Source of the DNA: Bacillota bacterium
GTDB lineage: Bacteria; Bacillota; Clostridia; Acetivibrionales; DTU013
Direction of reading: 5' to 3'
Assembly: GCA_023418915.1 (NCBI GenBank)
Contig: JAEZYU010000049.1
Location: forward strand, 1 to 54,540
Length of the DNA: 54,540 bases
Position 1 is the first letter of the stretch; every line of letters starts with the position of its first letter. The notes under the pieces were generated by a model that was not told the origin of the DNA, did not search any database, and worked only from the letters and a program-made list of their open reading frames with translations. The translations under genes and the position numbers were made by a program. Of this stretch, positions 9,264 to 15,956 are shown one piece after another.

Positions 9264-9890
9264 TTAAAGCTCACATTCTTCATAATGTGATATATCTCCC
9301 CACTTAACGGCCTTCCAGCCAGCACTGCCCTGATCATATTCAACTACGCTCAGGCTGGTAGGATGCATAAAAGCTCCGCTCCACAGATCCTTCAATTCCT
9401 TATTTTCAACTATCATCAATATGACCTTCAATGAGACTGCATGTGTCACGACCATGATGCTTTTCCCGTCGTGCCGACTTGCCAGCAGCTCCAGCGTGCA
9501 TTTGATCCTGTTTATTACATCAGTGAATTCCTCTCCGCCGACCGGCTTGTAAAGGTGAGGGTATTCCCAGAAATTTTTGAATTCCCTTGGATACTCCTTC
9601 TCCGCTTCAGAGAAAACCATACCTTCCCAGTTCCCGAGGTTGATCTCCTTTAAGCTGTCCATGGGTATGATCGGAATATTCCTGTTTTCAGCTATTATAC
9701 GAGATGTCTGTAGTGTTCTTCCGCTTGAACTGGAGTAGACCGCTTCCAGTTCTATGTCCTCTAGCGTTTTTGAAAGCAGGGCCGCCTGCCTTTTTCCTTT
9801 TTCAGTCAGATCAGAATCTTTGTGCCCCTGCATCCGTTTTTGCGTATTCCAAAGGGTTTCGCCATGTCGTGTTATATATAGCCGTACCAT
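9264..9890 (-). CDS. Histidine phosphatase family protein
   Basis: This is a phosphoglycerate-mutase-like phosphatase of 208 residues. The phosphorylated His lies in TRHGETLWN (His9), with Arg8, Arg58, Glu82 and a second catalytic His150 in VVTHAVS. It resembles alpha-ribazole phosphatase and CobC-type enzymes in length, but no cobalamin genes are near, so the natural substrate is open. It is a single gene with gaps on both sides. Confidence 0.85.
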   Translation of the reverse strand: MVRLYITRHGETLWNTQKRMQGHKDSDLTEKGKRQAALLSKTLEDIELEAVYSSSSGRTLQTSRIIAENRNIPIIPMDSLKEINLGNWEGMVFSEAEKEYPREFKNFWEYPHLYKPVGGEEFTDVINRIKCTLELLASRHDGKSIMVVTHAVSLKVILMIVENKELKDLWSGAFMHPTSLSVVEYDQGSAGWKAVKWGDISHYEECEL

Positions 9891-10071
9891 ATGTGCCTCA
9901 CAATCTGAAATATATTCATAGTAATTCTCACAGTAAAACCATAGTATTCTGCATAGTCCTTCGCATAAACTCTAAGCTCAGAACAGTTTAATTTTTTCAA
10001 TTCCAATATCTCTGGTATTAATGTAATATTTTTTCAGAAAATTTCTCCATCTTCCACATATAACGAGAATG

Positions 10072-10842
10072 TCAATACTTGTCCCTGACATATATATGTT
10101 TGATCCTGGAATTTCTCGTCTTTCTGTACTCAATTTCAAAGCGGTCAATGCTTTTGATCAGAAGCGTCAGCTTTGGAAACCCATAATTTCTCGAATCAAA
10201 ATCAGGCTGTTTTTTTGATATCAGATTGCCAACTTCACCAAGGAAAGCCCAGCCGCTTTCATCAGCGACATCATTAACAGATGCGGCAATCATATTAATC
10301 AAACGTTCATCTATCTCAAGAGTACTGTTTTTTGTATCCTGATGATTAACGCTCTCCTTGCTGACCTCCTCATCCAATCCTTTGTTTTTCTCATGCATGT
10401 TGATTATTTCGATGTAAATAAATTTATCACAAGCTACGATAAAAGCACTCGGTGTTTTTCGTTCACCGATGCCTATCACGCGCATTCCCGCTTCGCGAAG
10501 CCTTGTGGCAAGCCTGGTAAAATCACTGTCACTTGACACTATACAAAAGCCGTCGACTTTTTCGGAATACAATATATCCATAGCATCGATTATCATAGCT
10601 GAGTCGGATGAATTTTTACCGGACGTATAGCTGTATTGCTGGATCGGCGTTATGGCATTCTCCAGCAGTGAATTCTTCCATCCCGTCAGTGCAGCGCTTG
10701 TCCAATCAGCGTATATCCTTTTTATAGTAGGAGTACCGTATTTCGCGACCTCCTCCAGTATACCCTTAATATTTTTATACGGGACATTTTCCGCATCAAT
10801 TAGAACTGCCAGTCTGAGTTCTCCATTATCAGGCATCTGCAT
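10072..10842 (-). CDS. NYN-domain nuclease with C-terminal OST-HTH/LOTUS domain
   Basis: This is a likely RNA-directed nuclease of the LabA/DUF88 type. The PIN-like NYN domain (about 8-150) has the acidic set Asp16 in LIDAEN, Asp80 and Asp86, and Asp105/Asp107 in SSDSDF, arranged as in active NYN nucleases. After a variable linker, residues about 175-250 match the OST-HTH/LOTUS fold, with GWAFLGEVGNLISKKQPDF and NYGFPKLTLLIKS. LOTUS domains bind RNA in better-studied proteins. It stands alone, so the target is unknown. Confidence 0.82.
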   Translation of the reverse strand: MQMPDNGELRLAVLIDAENVPYKNIKGILEEVAKYGTPTIKRIYADWTSAALTGWKNSLLENAITPIQQYSYTSGKNSSDSAMIIDAMDILYSEKVDGFCIVSSDSDFTRLATRLREAGMRVIGIGERKTPSAFIVACDKFIYIEIINMHEKNKGLDEEVSKESVNHQDTKNSTLEIDERLINMIAASVNDVADESGWAFLGEVGNLISKKQPDFDSRNYGFPKLTLLIKSIDRFEIEYRKTRNSRIKHIYVRDKY

Positions 10843-10889
10843 TACCTCATTTCACTAATATCTGTCATTGTTGTCTACTATATATTTCT

Positions 10890-10985
10890 GTTATTTATTA
10901 TCTGTTACTTATAGCCTGTCACTTATTGTCTATTGCTTATTGTCTGTCGTTTATGTCTGTCGTTTAGCTAATATCTATCATTTTA
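10890..10985. repeat. Degenerate short repeats (TTATTGTCTGTC type)
   Basis: About eight imperfect 11-14-bp units related to TTATTGTCTGTC fill the region upstream of the NYN gene. Unit borders are blurred. No other signal was seen between 10843 and 11042. Confidence 0.6.
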
Positions 10986-11042
10986 TACCTTATTCTACCA
11001 TACGGCAGCACGGTTAACAATCTTTCAGCTCCGATATTTCCC

Positions 11043-11400
11043 TTAGGTACATACTGCATCGGAGTCTGCAACACTATTATTTAATGTGAAAAGCCACGAA
11101 CAGGAGCAGGAATTATCGTTAATATCAGGATAGCAGCTCAGGCATTTACAGGTAATACGATTGTCTATTACCTTAGCAAATTCAGAATATTCGATTATAT
11201 TCTTTTATTCTCCTCGCTTCGATTACGGTAAATTTCCTCCATGCCTCCATGTCATGATAAATAGCTTCTTCCATACCAAACTTTCTCTCCACAGATTGGA
11301 ACCATACTCCATCCATAGCAAGCCAGTTTTTTGAATATATTTCTATAAGTCGTATCAAATCTTCCTTTGAAAGATGATTTAGTATTTCGTAGTTTTTCAC
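11043..11400 (-). pseudogene. DUF6125-family gene broken by internal deletion
   Basis: The 72-residue open frame (11182-11400) begins like DUF6125 (LSKEDLIRLIEIYSKNW, then MDGVWFQSVERKFG) but stops after EARRIKEYNRIF. In another frame, directly after that point, the sequence resumes with IEYSEFAKVIDNRI, a Cys-rich CKCLSCYPD and SCSWLFTL, which is the normal C-terminal zinc-like part of the family. The middle of the protein, roughly 80-90 residues, is absent and the two ends are out of frame. I read this as one ancestral gene with an internal deletion. Family assignment is from recognition of the motifs. Confidence 0.7.
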
Positions 11401-11545
11401 ACGAAATCTCCTCGTTTATTTACACATCCGCATCCATTATTACACTTCGGTTATAGCACTTCGGTTCAAAGAAAATTTTTCGTTTGTAGAAAATTCCGGC
11501 CATAATGAATTGCATGGGAGATGCTGCATACAATTTACAAAGTCA

Positions 11546-11563
11546 GGGGACATTTTTGTCCCC
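11546..11563. other. GGGGACA hairpin after the kinase stop
   Basis: GGGGACA (11546-11552) and TGTCCCC (11557-11563) form a perfect 7-bp stem with a TTTT loop, just after the kinase stop codon. The run of T needed for a classical terminator is missing; similar hairpins are scattered in many genomes. Confidence 0.5.
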
Positions 11564-11567
11564 CACG

Positions 11568-13037
11568 TTACAATACTATATCACTTTTTGACCTAATATG
11601 GAATTCTTCAAAATATTTGTTTTCCTTCGGTACCCATTCCTCCAGAAATCTTTTGTGCATGACCGGCCCGTTTCTTCTAAATATCCGGCGGCTTTGCTCA
11701 TCCGCTTCCACACTCAGAAAAATTTTAAGATCATAGTTTTCCGACAATGTCGGATGCATACTGTAAGACCCCTCGATTATATTGAGGTTTTTTGGTTTGA
11801 CTTTTACAGCTCTATCAATAGTTTTTGTAGAACAATCATATATTCGGTATGTAAATTCGCATCTGCTTTCAAGTCCGTTTATAACTTCGTTTTTAAACCT
11901 GACATAGTCCACATTCCCTCCAATTTCTCCGAGCCTTTCATTAGTCCTCAATTCCGGCGTAAGAAAAAAGTGGTCCATATGGAATACATTGCAGTCATAA
12001 ATCTCACTGAGCAGCGCTGCCAGAGAGCTTTTGCCCGAGCAGCTGTTGCCATCGACAGCAACAGTTATGTGATCTTTTGTGTACTGTTCAGATTCCACTC
12101 TTGTTAACAGGTGATCGATCTGGCAGAATATCTTAAAATACCTGCAAAAATCAGCCAAAACTATTCGATATGCAGGATTGTTTATGTTACGGTAGCTTCC
12201 GCTATGGCTGACAGGGGGATAACCTTGCTGTTTATAAGCTAAAATATACTCATCAAGCTCATCAATGGCAAAAGGCAGAGTACCCTTATTACAGCAGCTC
12301 CTCAAAACCTCAAGCTTATCTTCAAAGCTTTGCACTGTACCTCTTTTCGATTTTGCCGTACAAATGAAAAACTTGTTCACAGTTTCAAGTCTGATCGTAT
12401 GGCTGTCCAACTCCGCCAGATGAATCCTGTAAAGCCCGTTGCCTATATCTTCAAAAACACGTTCAGATCCAGATGCTTCATCGCAGTTGGTGCCTGTGAT
12501 GTGTTCATCGATGCCGGCCGAGATATGCAGACCTTCGCCAGCAGGACTGGGTTCGTCTCTGCCGGCTGGACCGCACCTGTCTCTGTCGGCTGTGCCGCAC
12601 CTGTCTCTGCCGGTTGTGCCGCACCTGTCTCTGTCAGCTGTTTCGCTTCTGTCTCTGCCGGCTGTGCCGCATCTGTCTCTGCCGGCTGTGCCGCATCTGT
12701 CTCTGTCGGCTGTGCCGCATCTGTCTCCATCGAACGAGGCACACCTGCCTTCACTCTTATGTATACGCTCACTTGTGCCAGCCAATTTATACTCATATGA
12801 ACCGCAGCCTCTGCCATTTTCTCTGCTGTCTGATTCATATCCGATCAACTTACACTTCCCTGTTACGATTGAGTACTCCTCCCGCAGACGGGAAAGGCTG
12901 TCATTTTCATCGTTGATCAGATGACCCCCGGCAAATTCATTCTGATAAATAAGCTTGACCATATCCTGTATCTGCATACAGGGATACCTTTTATAATGTT
13001 TGACAAGAATGTCTTCCAGCCCTGCAGTATTATTCAT
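11568..13037 (-). CDS. Uridine-kinase-like P-loop protein with octapeptide repeat insert
   Basis: This 489-residue protein has three parts. Residues 1-100 and about 195-320 form a conserved helical domain of unknown role. Residues 105-160 are seven copies of an eight-residue unit of the form DRCGTAGR, encoded by exact 24-bp DNA repeats and surely disordered. Residues 323-489 are a uridine-kinase/phosphoribulokinase-type domain with Walker A GNSCSGKSS (330-338), substrate Asp in MDHFF and lid region RRIFRRNG. It would phosphorylate a nucleoside or similar small molecule. Its start overlaps the ECF S-component stop by 8 bp, so the two are translated together, and the kinase may trap what the transporter brings in (inference). 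Confidence 0.78.
   Translation of the reverse strand: MNNTAGLEDILVKHYKRYPCMQIQDMVKLIYQNEFAGGHLINDENDSLSRLREEYSIVTGKCKLIGYESDSRENGRGCGSYEYKLAGTSERIHKSEGRCASFDGDRCGTADRDRCGTAGRDRCGTAGRDRSETADRDRCGTTGRDRCGTADRDRCGPAGRDEPSPAGEGLHISAGIDEHITGTNCDEASGSERVFEDIGNGLYRIHLAELDSHTIRLETVNKFFICTAKSKRGTVQSFEDKLEVLRSCCNKGTLPFAIDELDEYILAYKQQGYPPVSHSGSYRNINNPAYRIVLADFCRYFKIFCQIDHLLTRVESEQYTKDHITVAVDGNSCSGKSSLAALLSEIYDCNVFHMDHFFLTPELRTNERLGEIGGNVDYVRFKNEVINGLESRCEFTYRIYDCSTKTIDRAVKVKPKNLNIIEGSYSMHPTLSENYDLKIFLSVEADEQSRRIFRRNGPVMHKRFLEEWVPKENKYFEEFHIRSKSDIVL
12558..12725. repeat. 24-bp in-frame tandem repeat, seven copies
   Basis: Seven units of 24 bp, 168 bp in all, lie inside the kinase gene and encode the Asp-Arg-Cys-Gly-Thr-Ala-x-Arg repeat. 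Point differences between units change single residues (Cys to Ser, Gly to Glu), and no unit breaks the frame. Confidence 0.92.
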
Positions 13038-13563
13038 CTCTCAACATATTACCTCTTTTCAAAGCAATAATGATTATTGGGATAACTACAATTTGCAGAA
13101 TTATTCCCGGTATAGCATTCATTACAGCACCTGCGGTAAATATCTGCCATGTGAATGGTTTATCACCAAATCCATAAATCACCAAGCTTACTATTCCCCA
13201 GACGATCCTGCCGCAGATCATTGAAATAACCAATGTCACATATATGAACACATTCTTCTTTGGTAACAGCTTGTAAAAGAGCCCTGTAACAAACCCGTAT
13301 ACGGCCAGTTCAAAGGCCATAGCAATTGCTGTGGGAAACATAGGCGGCATTCCAAACAGCTGGCTGCGCAAAAGCGGCGTTATGAATCCAATAGCTAAAC
13401 CATATGGCCAGCCGCATACAAAACCGACCAGCAGTACAGGTATATGCATCGGCAGCAGCATTGAGCCGATAGTTGGGATCTGACCTGTTAAAAATGGCAT
13501 AAGAAGTCCTAACGCAAGAAATAACCCAGATAATACAATTTTTTTTATTGATGATGCTCTCAT
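13030..13563 (-). CDS. ECF transporter S component
   Basis: This 177-residue integral membrane protein has about six hydrophobic segments and the pattern SMLLPMHIPVLLVGF followed by GPL-like ITPLLRS, typical of vitamin or metabolite-binding S components of energy-coupling factor transporters. S components share an EcfAA'T module encoded elsewhere, which fits its lack of ATPase neighbours. A GGGAGGAAG ribosome site precedes the start. It is the first gene of a two-gene operon with the uridine-kinase-like gene. The leader at about 13700-13770 may regulate it. The ligand is unknown; a nucleoside or vitamin is plausible. Confidence 0.83.
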   Translation of the reverse strand: MRASSIKKIVLSGLFLALGLLMPFLTGQIPTIGSMLLPMHIPVLLVGFVCGWPYGLAIGFITPLLRSQLFGMPPMFPTAIAMAFELAVYGFVTGLFYKLLPKKNVFIYVTLVISMICGRIVWGIVSLVIYGFGDKPFTWQIFTAGAVMNAIPGIILQIVVIPIIIIALKRGNMLRDE

Positions 13564-13701
13564 TTTTACTTCCTCCCTAATTAATATAGATGTTGATCAG
13601 GTAATAGCTCCTACTTTAGTCATTGCATAACTGCTCCATAACCTGCGGATACTACACCAAAAATCGATGAAAGCTAAACTTAAAATCCGGAGAAAACTGC
13701 A

Positions 13702-13770
13702 CAAAAAAACCACGCAGTTCTCGTTCCATAAAGAAGCCTTCTTCATGAAAGCAAATACCTTCGTGGTATC
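13702..13770 (-). promoter_or_regulatory. Possible attenuator or riboswitch leader of the ECF operon
   Basis: On the minus strand, ACCACG (13762-13767) can pair with CGTGGT (13709-13714), which is followed by seven T residues: a terminator shape. The same ACC also takes part in an upstream hairpin, ATACC-ACGAA-GGTAT, which would exclude the terminator, and AAGAAGGCTTCTT forms an inner hairpin. Mutually exclusive stems suggest conditional termination about 140 nt before the ECF start codon. I do not recognise a known riboswitch class. Confidence 0.4.
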
Positions 13771-13814
13771 ATTCTGTTGCTGTTGTATTAGTTGTTGCTT
13801 CATATCCTGATGCT

Positions 13815-13917
13815 TGCCTGCTGCTCTATCTGCTCGCCCGCTGCTTAAGATGCATACCTGCTGCTCCAGCTGCTCGCCCGCTGCTCTGAATGCTCGCCTG
13901 CTGCTCTATCTGCTTCC
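13815..13917. repeat. CTGCTCGCC-type tandem repeats
   Basis: Imperfect units of about 24 bp built from CTGCTCTATCTGCTCGCC lie between the ECF leader and a gene-free stretch. Unit borders are degenerate. Confidence 0.7.
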
Positions 13918-14255
13918 AGCAATATCAGATGCACTGGCTTCTGCCAGTTATTTTGCTAAATTATATCATATATATAACAGGATCTTCAATATGTTTATGA
14001 GGGGTACACATAATATGTGACAAAGTGAACTGTTTAAATTTTCTATTAGTGGGAAGATAAATCGGCAAAAAATGGACTAATGTCTATGATTAGATTACAT
14101 AATTCGGTGCTTCATCGCTTTATTTTACCCCATAGTAAAGAAAAATGAGTAGTCATTTCCCATTACTTGAATTTTTAAACATTATGAGCCATAAAAGATT
14201 GGGCACTCACCATTTACGAGCAATTACAGAGCGAAAATGATCTATATCCATATAA

Positions 14256-14300
14256 TGGCACTGTTGCTAACAGACATATCATGGCACTGTTGCTAACAGA
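14256..14300. repeat. 20-bp direct repeat ATGGCACTGTTGCTAACAGA, two copies
   Basis: Exact copies lie at 14256-14275 and 14281-14300, and the second abuts the hairpin. The start GGCACTGTTGC resembles IS6-family terminal repeats, but no transposase is present, so a mobile origin is only a suggestion. Confidence 0.6.
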
Positions 14301-14339
14301 ATACCTCTTTGTCGAGAATGCGTTCGATAAAGAGGTATT
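14300..14339. terminator. Long inverted repeat, possible bidirectional terminator
   Basis: Arms AATACCTCTTT (14300-14310) and AAAGAGGTATT (14329-14339) pair perfectly, and the stem continues through TCGA/TCGA around an eight-base loop. ATTT follows on the plus side. It lies downstream of the QueG-like gene on the minus strand. Confidence 0.5.
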
Positions 14340-14477
14340 ATTTACCCTTATGCTCAATAATTAGCAGGTCCTTTTAGATATTTGTCTTGCATTCAAATCC
14401 CATTTGAAAATAGGAGCGTTCTACATAATCTGTCGTAAATAAGAGAACAGCAGGTGCCTAATATCTGCCTGCATGTC

Positions 14478-15350
14478 CTATTTCGGGATACACGATTCAC
14501 ACGGAACACCAAACTGACACAGACCGCAATATCTTGTATTAAGATTAAAGTTTTCATTTATGTATTTCGAAGCAATCTGAATTTGATACTCCTCACATTT
14601 GACTTTGTCATGCCCATTTTCATTTATTGCACCTGCAGGACATCTTTCAGCACATTTCATGCATCCTCCTGTTGAAAAATGCATGCAATACTCATTATAT
14701 GCTGAATACTTCCTATCTGTAGCTTCTATTTGTATTTTGGAAACGACTGACCCTATCCTCACTGCTGTTCCCGCTTCAGTGATCAATGTATCAGTCAGAC
14801 TGAATGTGCCTAATCCTGAAATAAATGCGGCATGTTTCTCGGACCACGAAGAAGCCTTGCCATATTTATCCGACATTTTAATACCCCAATATTCTGATTG
14901 AACAGGTACAACTGTCTCATGTCCTTGACTGTTTAGTATATCAGCAATGTACGTTGCAACCTTTTGATTAAAAATTTCGCCATTTACACGTGATGCCAAC
15001 GCAGCTCTTTCAGCCGGATATTTATGTGCTCTGCGCATATCAGTCTTTGTAGCTTCAGTTTGAGGTAGTATCCAGCATATCACAGATAAATCCGATGGCT
15101 TTATTTCAATTGTAGGAAAGGTTTTAGTGAAAATTTCGTATGGTGTAAGCAGAAATTCACCTATATCTTTCTTGAACCATCTGTAATACGGATCATCACC
15201 ATGGGAAAACCCAACTAACGGTTCTGTCCATGCCTTCTCATCATATGATCCACCTATACAATTCTCCTGTGAGTCATTCACAAAATCAGTTATCGTTTTT
15301 CTTAGCCAGGATGCATGTTCTGCTCTGTCCATATTTGTACAACTGTTCAT
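14478..15350 (-). CDS. QueG-like 4Fe-4S double-cluster protein
   Basis: This 290-residue protein relates to the iron-sulfur part of epoxyqueuosine reductase and corrinoid-reductase-type ferredoxins. Cysteines fall in two sets: Cys222, 230, 233 and 237 (CMHFSTGGCMKC then ERCP), and Cys275, 278, 284 and 287 (CGLCQFGVPCESC), enough for two [4Fe-4S] clusters. The conserved SEKHAAFISGLGTFSLTD region, in the family position just before the first cluster, is present. True QueG is longer (about 370 residues with HEAT repeats) and no queuosine genes are nearby, so I call a redox protein of unknown partner. Confidence 0.78.
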   Translation of the reverse strand: MNSCTNMDRAEHASWLRKTITDFVNDSQENCIGGSYDEKAWTEPLVGFSHGDDPYYRWFKKDIGEFLLTPYEIFTKTFPTIEIKPSDLSVICWILPQTEATKTDMRRAHKYPAERAALASRVNGEIFNQKVATYIADILNSQGHETVVPVQSEYWGIKMSDKYGKASSWSEKHAAFISGLGTFSLTDTLITEAGTAVRIGSVVSKIQIEATDRKYSAYNEYCMHFSTGGCMKCAERCPAGAINENGHDKVKCEEYQIQIASKYINENFNLNTRYCGLCQFGVPCESCIPK

Positions 15351-15630
15351 AAGGACACCCTTTCCATATCTGATTTCCAGCCCAGGCTAATTCTGGTTCA
15401 ATCAAAAAATATCAGCGCAGTGCCAGTGTACATATTATACCATAGTTTACATAGTATGCAATGAAACGATCAGTTTGTACTGTTTTTCAGCTTTTGGGCG
15501 CATAGTAGTTCAATTTTAATTTTGAGACAGATATCAGTTGGTTATATCCCAAACAGAGGAAATCCGCAATGCTTCAGGGAAATATTCGCATATTCGCACA
15601 CCACTATTACACACCCTGAACAATTCATCA

Positions 15631-15676
15631 CCCACCTACGCCCTCGCTTCCGCAAGATATGTAGCTTAGAGGTGGG
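15631..15676. other. CCCACCT/AGGTGGG stem-loop, possible IS200/IS605 end
   Basis: CCCACCT (15631-15637) pairs with AGGTGGG (15670-15676), with inner TAC/GTA pairs. The look (…CTTAGAGGTGGGCGTCTTCTTG) is like the subterminal hairpins of IS200/IS605-family elements. No tnpA or tnpB gene is present, so at most an excision scar or end remnant remains. Confidence 0.35.
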
Positions 15677-15799
15677 CGTCTTCTTGTTTTTAGTGATAAA
15701 CAAATGGTACGCTTCTCTAGCTTTCATTTCACCATCTGTAATACTGAGGATTTCCGCCAGGCCCTCCTGAATTGTATTCATTTATACGATAAAGTTCAG

Positions 15800-15945
15800 A
15801 TTGTTGCTTATCCGGCTGCTGTTTATCCAGCTGTTGTTATAACCTCTGCTTATCTGCCCTGTTGTTTATGCGATAATATTTACTCGATTACTATTTATCC
15901 GGCTGTTGTTTATACAACTATGTCATTTATCCTGCCGTTGCTTTT
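15800..15945. repeat. GCTGTTGTTTATCC-type tandem repeats
   Basis: Degenerate units of about 15-30 bp such as GGCTGCTGTTTATCCAGCTG repeat downstream of the protease stop codon. Confidence 0.65.
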
Positions 15946-15956
15946 CTAGTTACCGT

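Larger units (their letters stand above)
13918..14477. other. Gene-free stretch with direct repeat and long hairpin
   Basis: No gene with a ribosome site was found here. It contains a 20-bp direct repeat (14256 and 14281, period 25) and a 40-bp hairpin at 14300-14339. A plus-strand frame (about 14190-14361) is open for some 50 codons, but the direct repeats are read in different frames and there is no start, so I do not call it a gene. Confidence 0.5.
15351..15956. other. Gap with stem-loop, an uncertain small ORF and tandem repeats
   Basis: A minus-strand frame at 15542-15781 (79 codons) opens with MNTIQEGLAEIL but has no ribosome site at that Met, and its second half runs through a stem-loop (15631-15676), so it is probably a fragment. 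Repeats built from GCTGTTGTTTATCC fill 15800-15945. Nothing was recognised at 15351-15541. Confidence 0.5.

Noticed and set aside
12330..12924. Plus-strand ORFs of 100-169 codons across the kinase repeat
   Set aside because: They are opposite-strand shadows of the 24-bp repeat; they lack ribosome sites and any family look.
13700..13800. T-box or THF riboswitch before the ECF gene
   Set aside because: The GGTGG-NACCGCG-type T-box sequence and the THF core are not found; only generic terminator-like stems are visible.
14190..14361. Plus-strand protein-like frame ending LFTLMLNN
   Set aside because: There is no start or ribosome site, and the two direct repeats inside are read in different frames, so it is probably chance.
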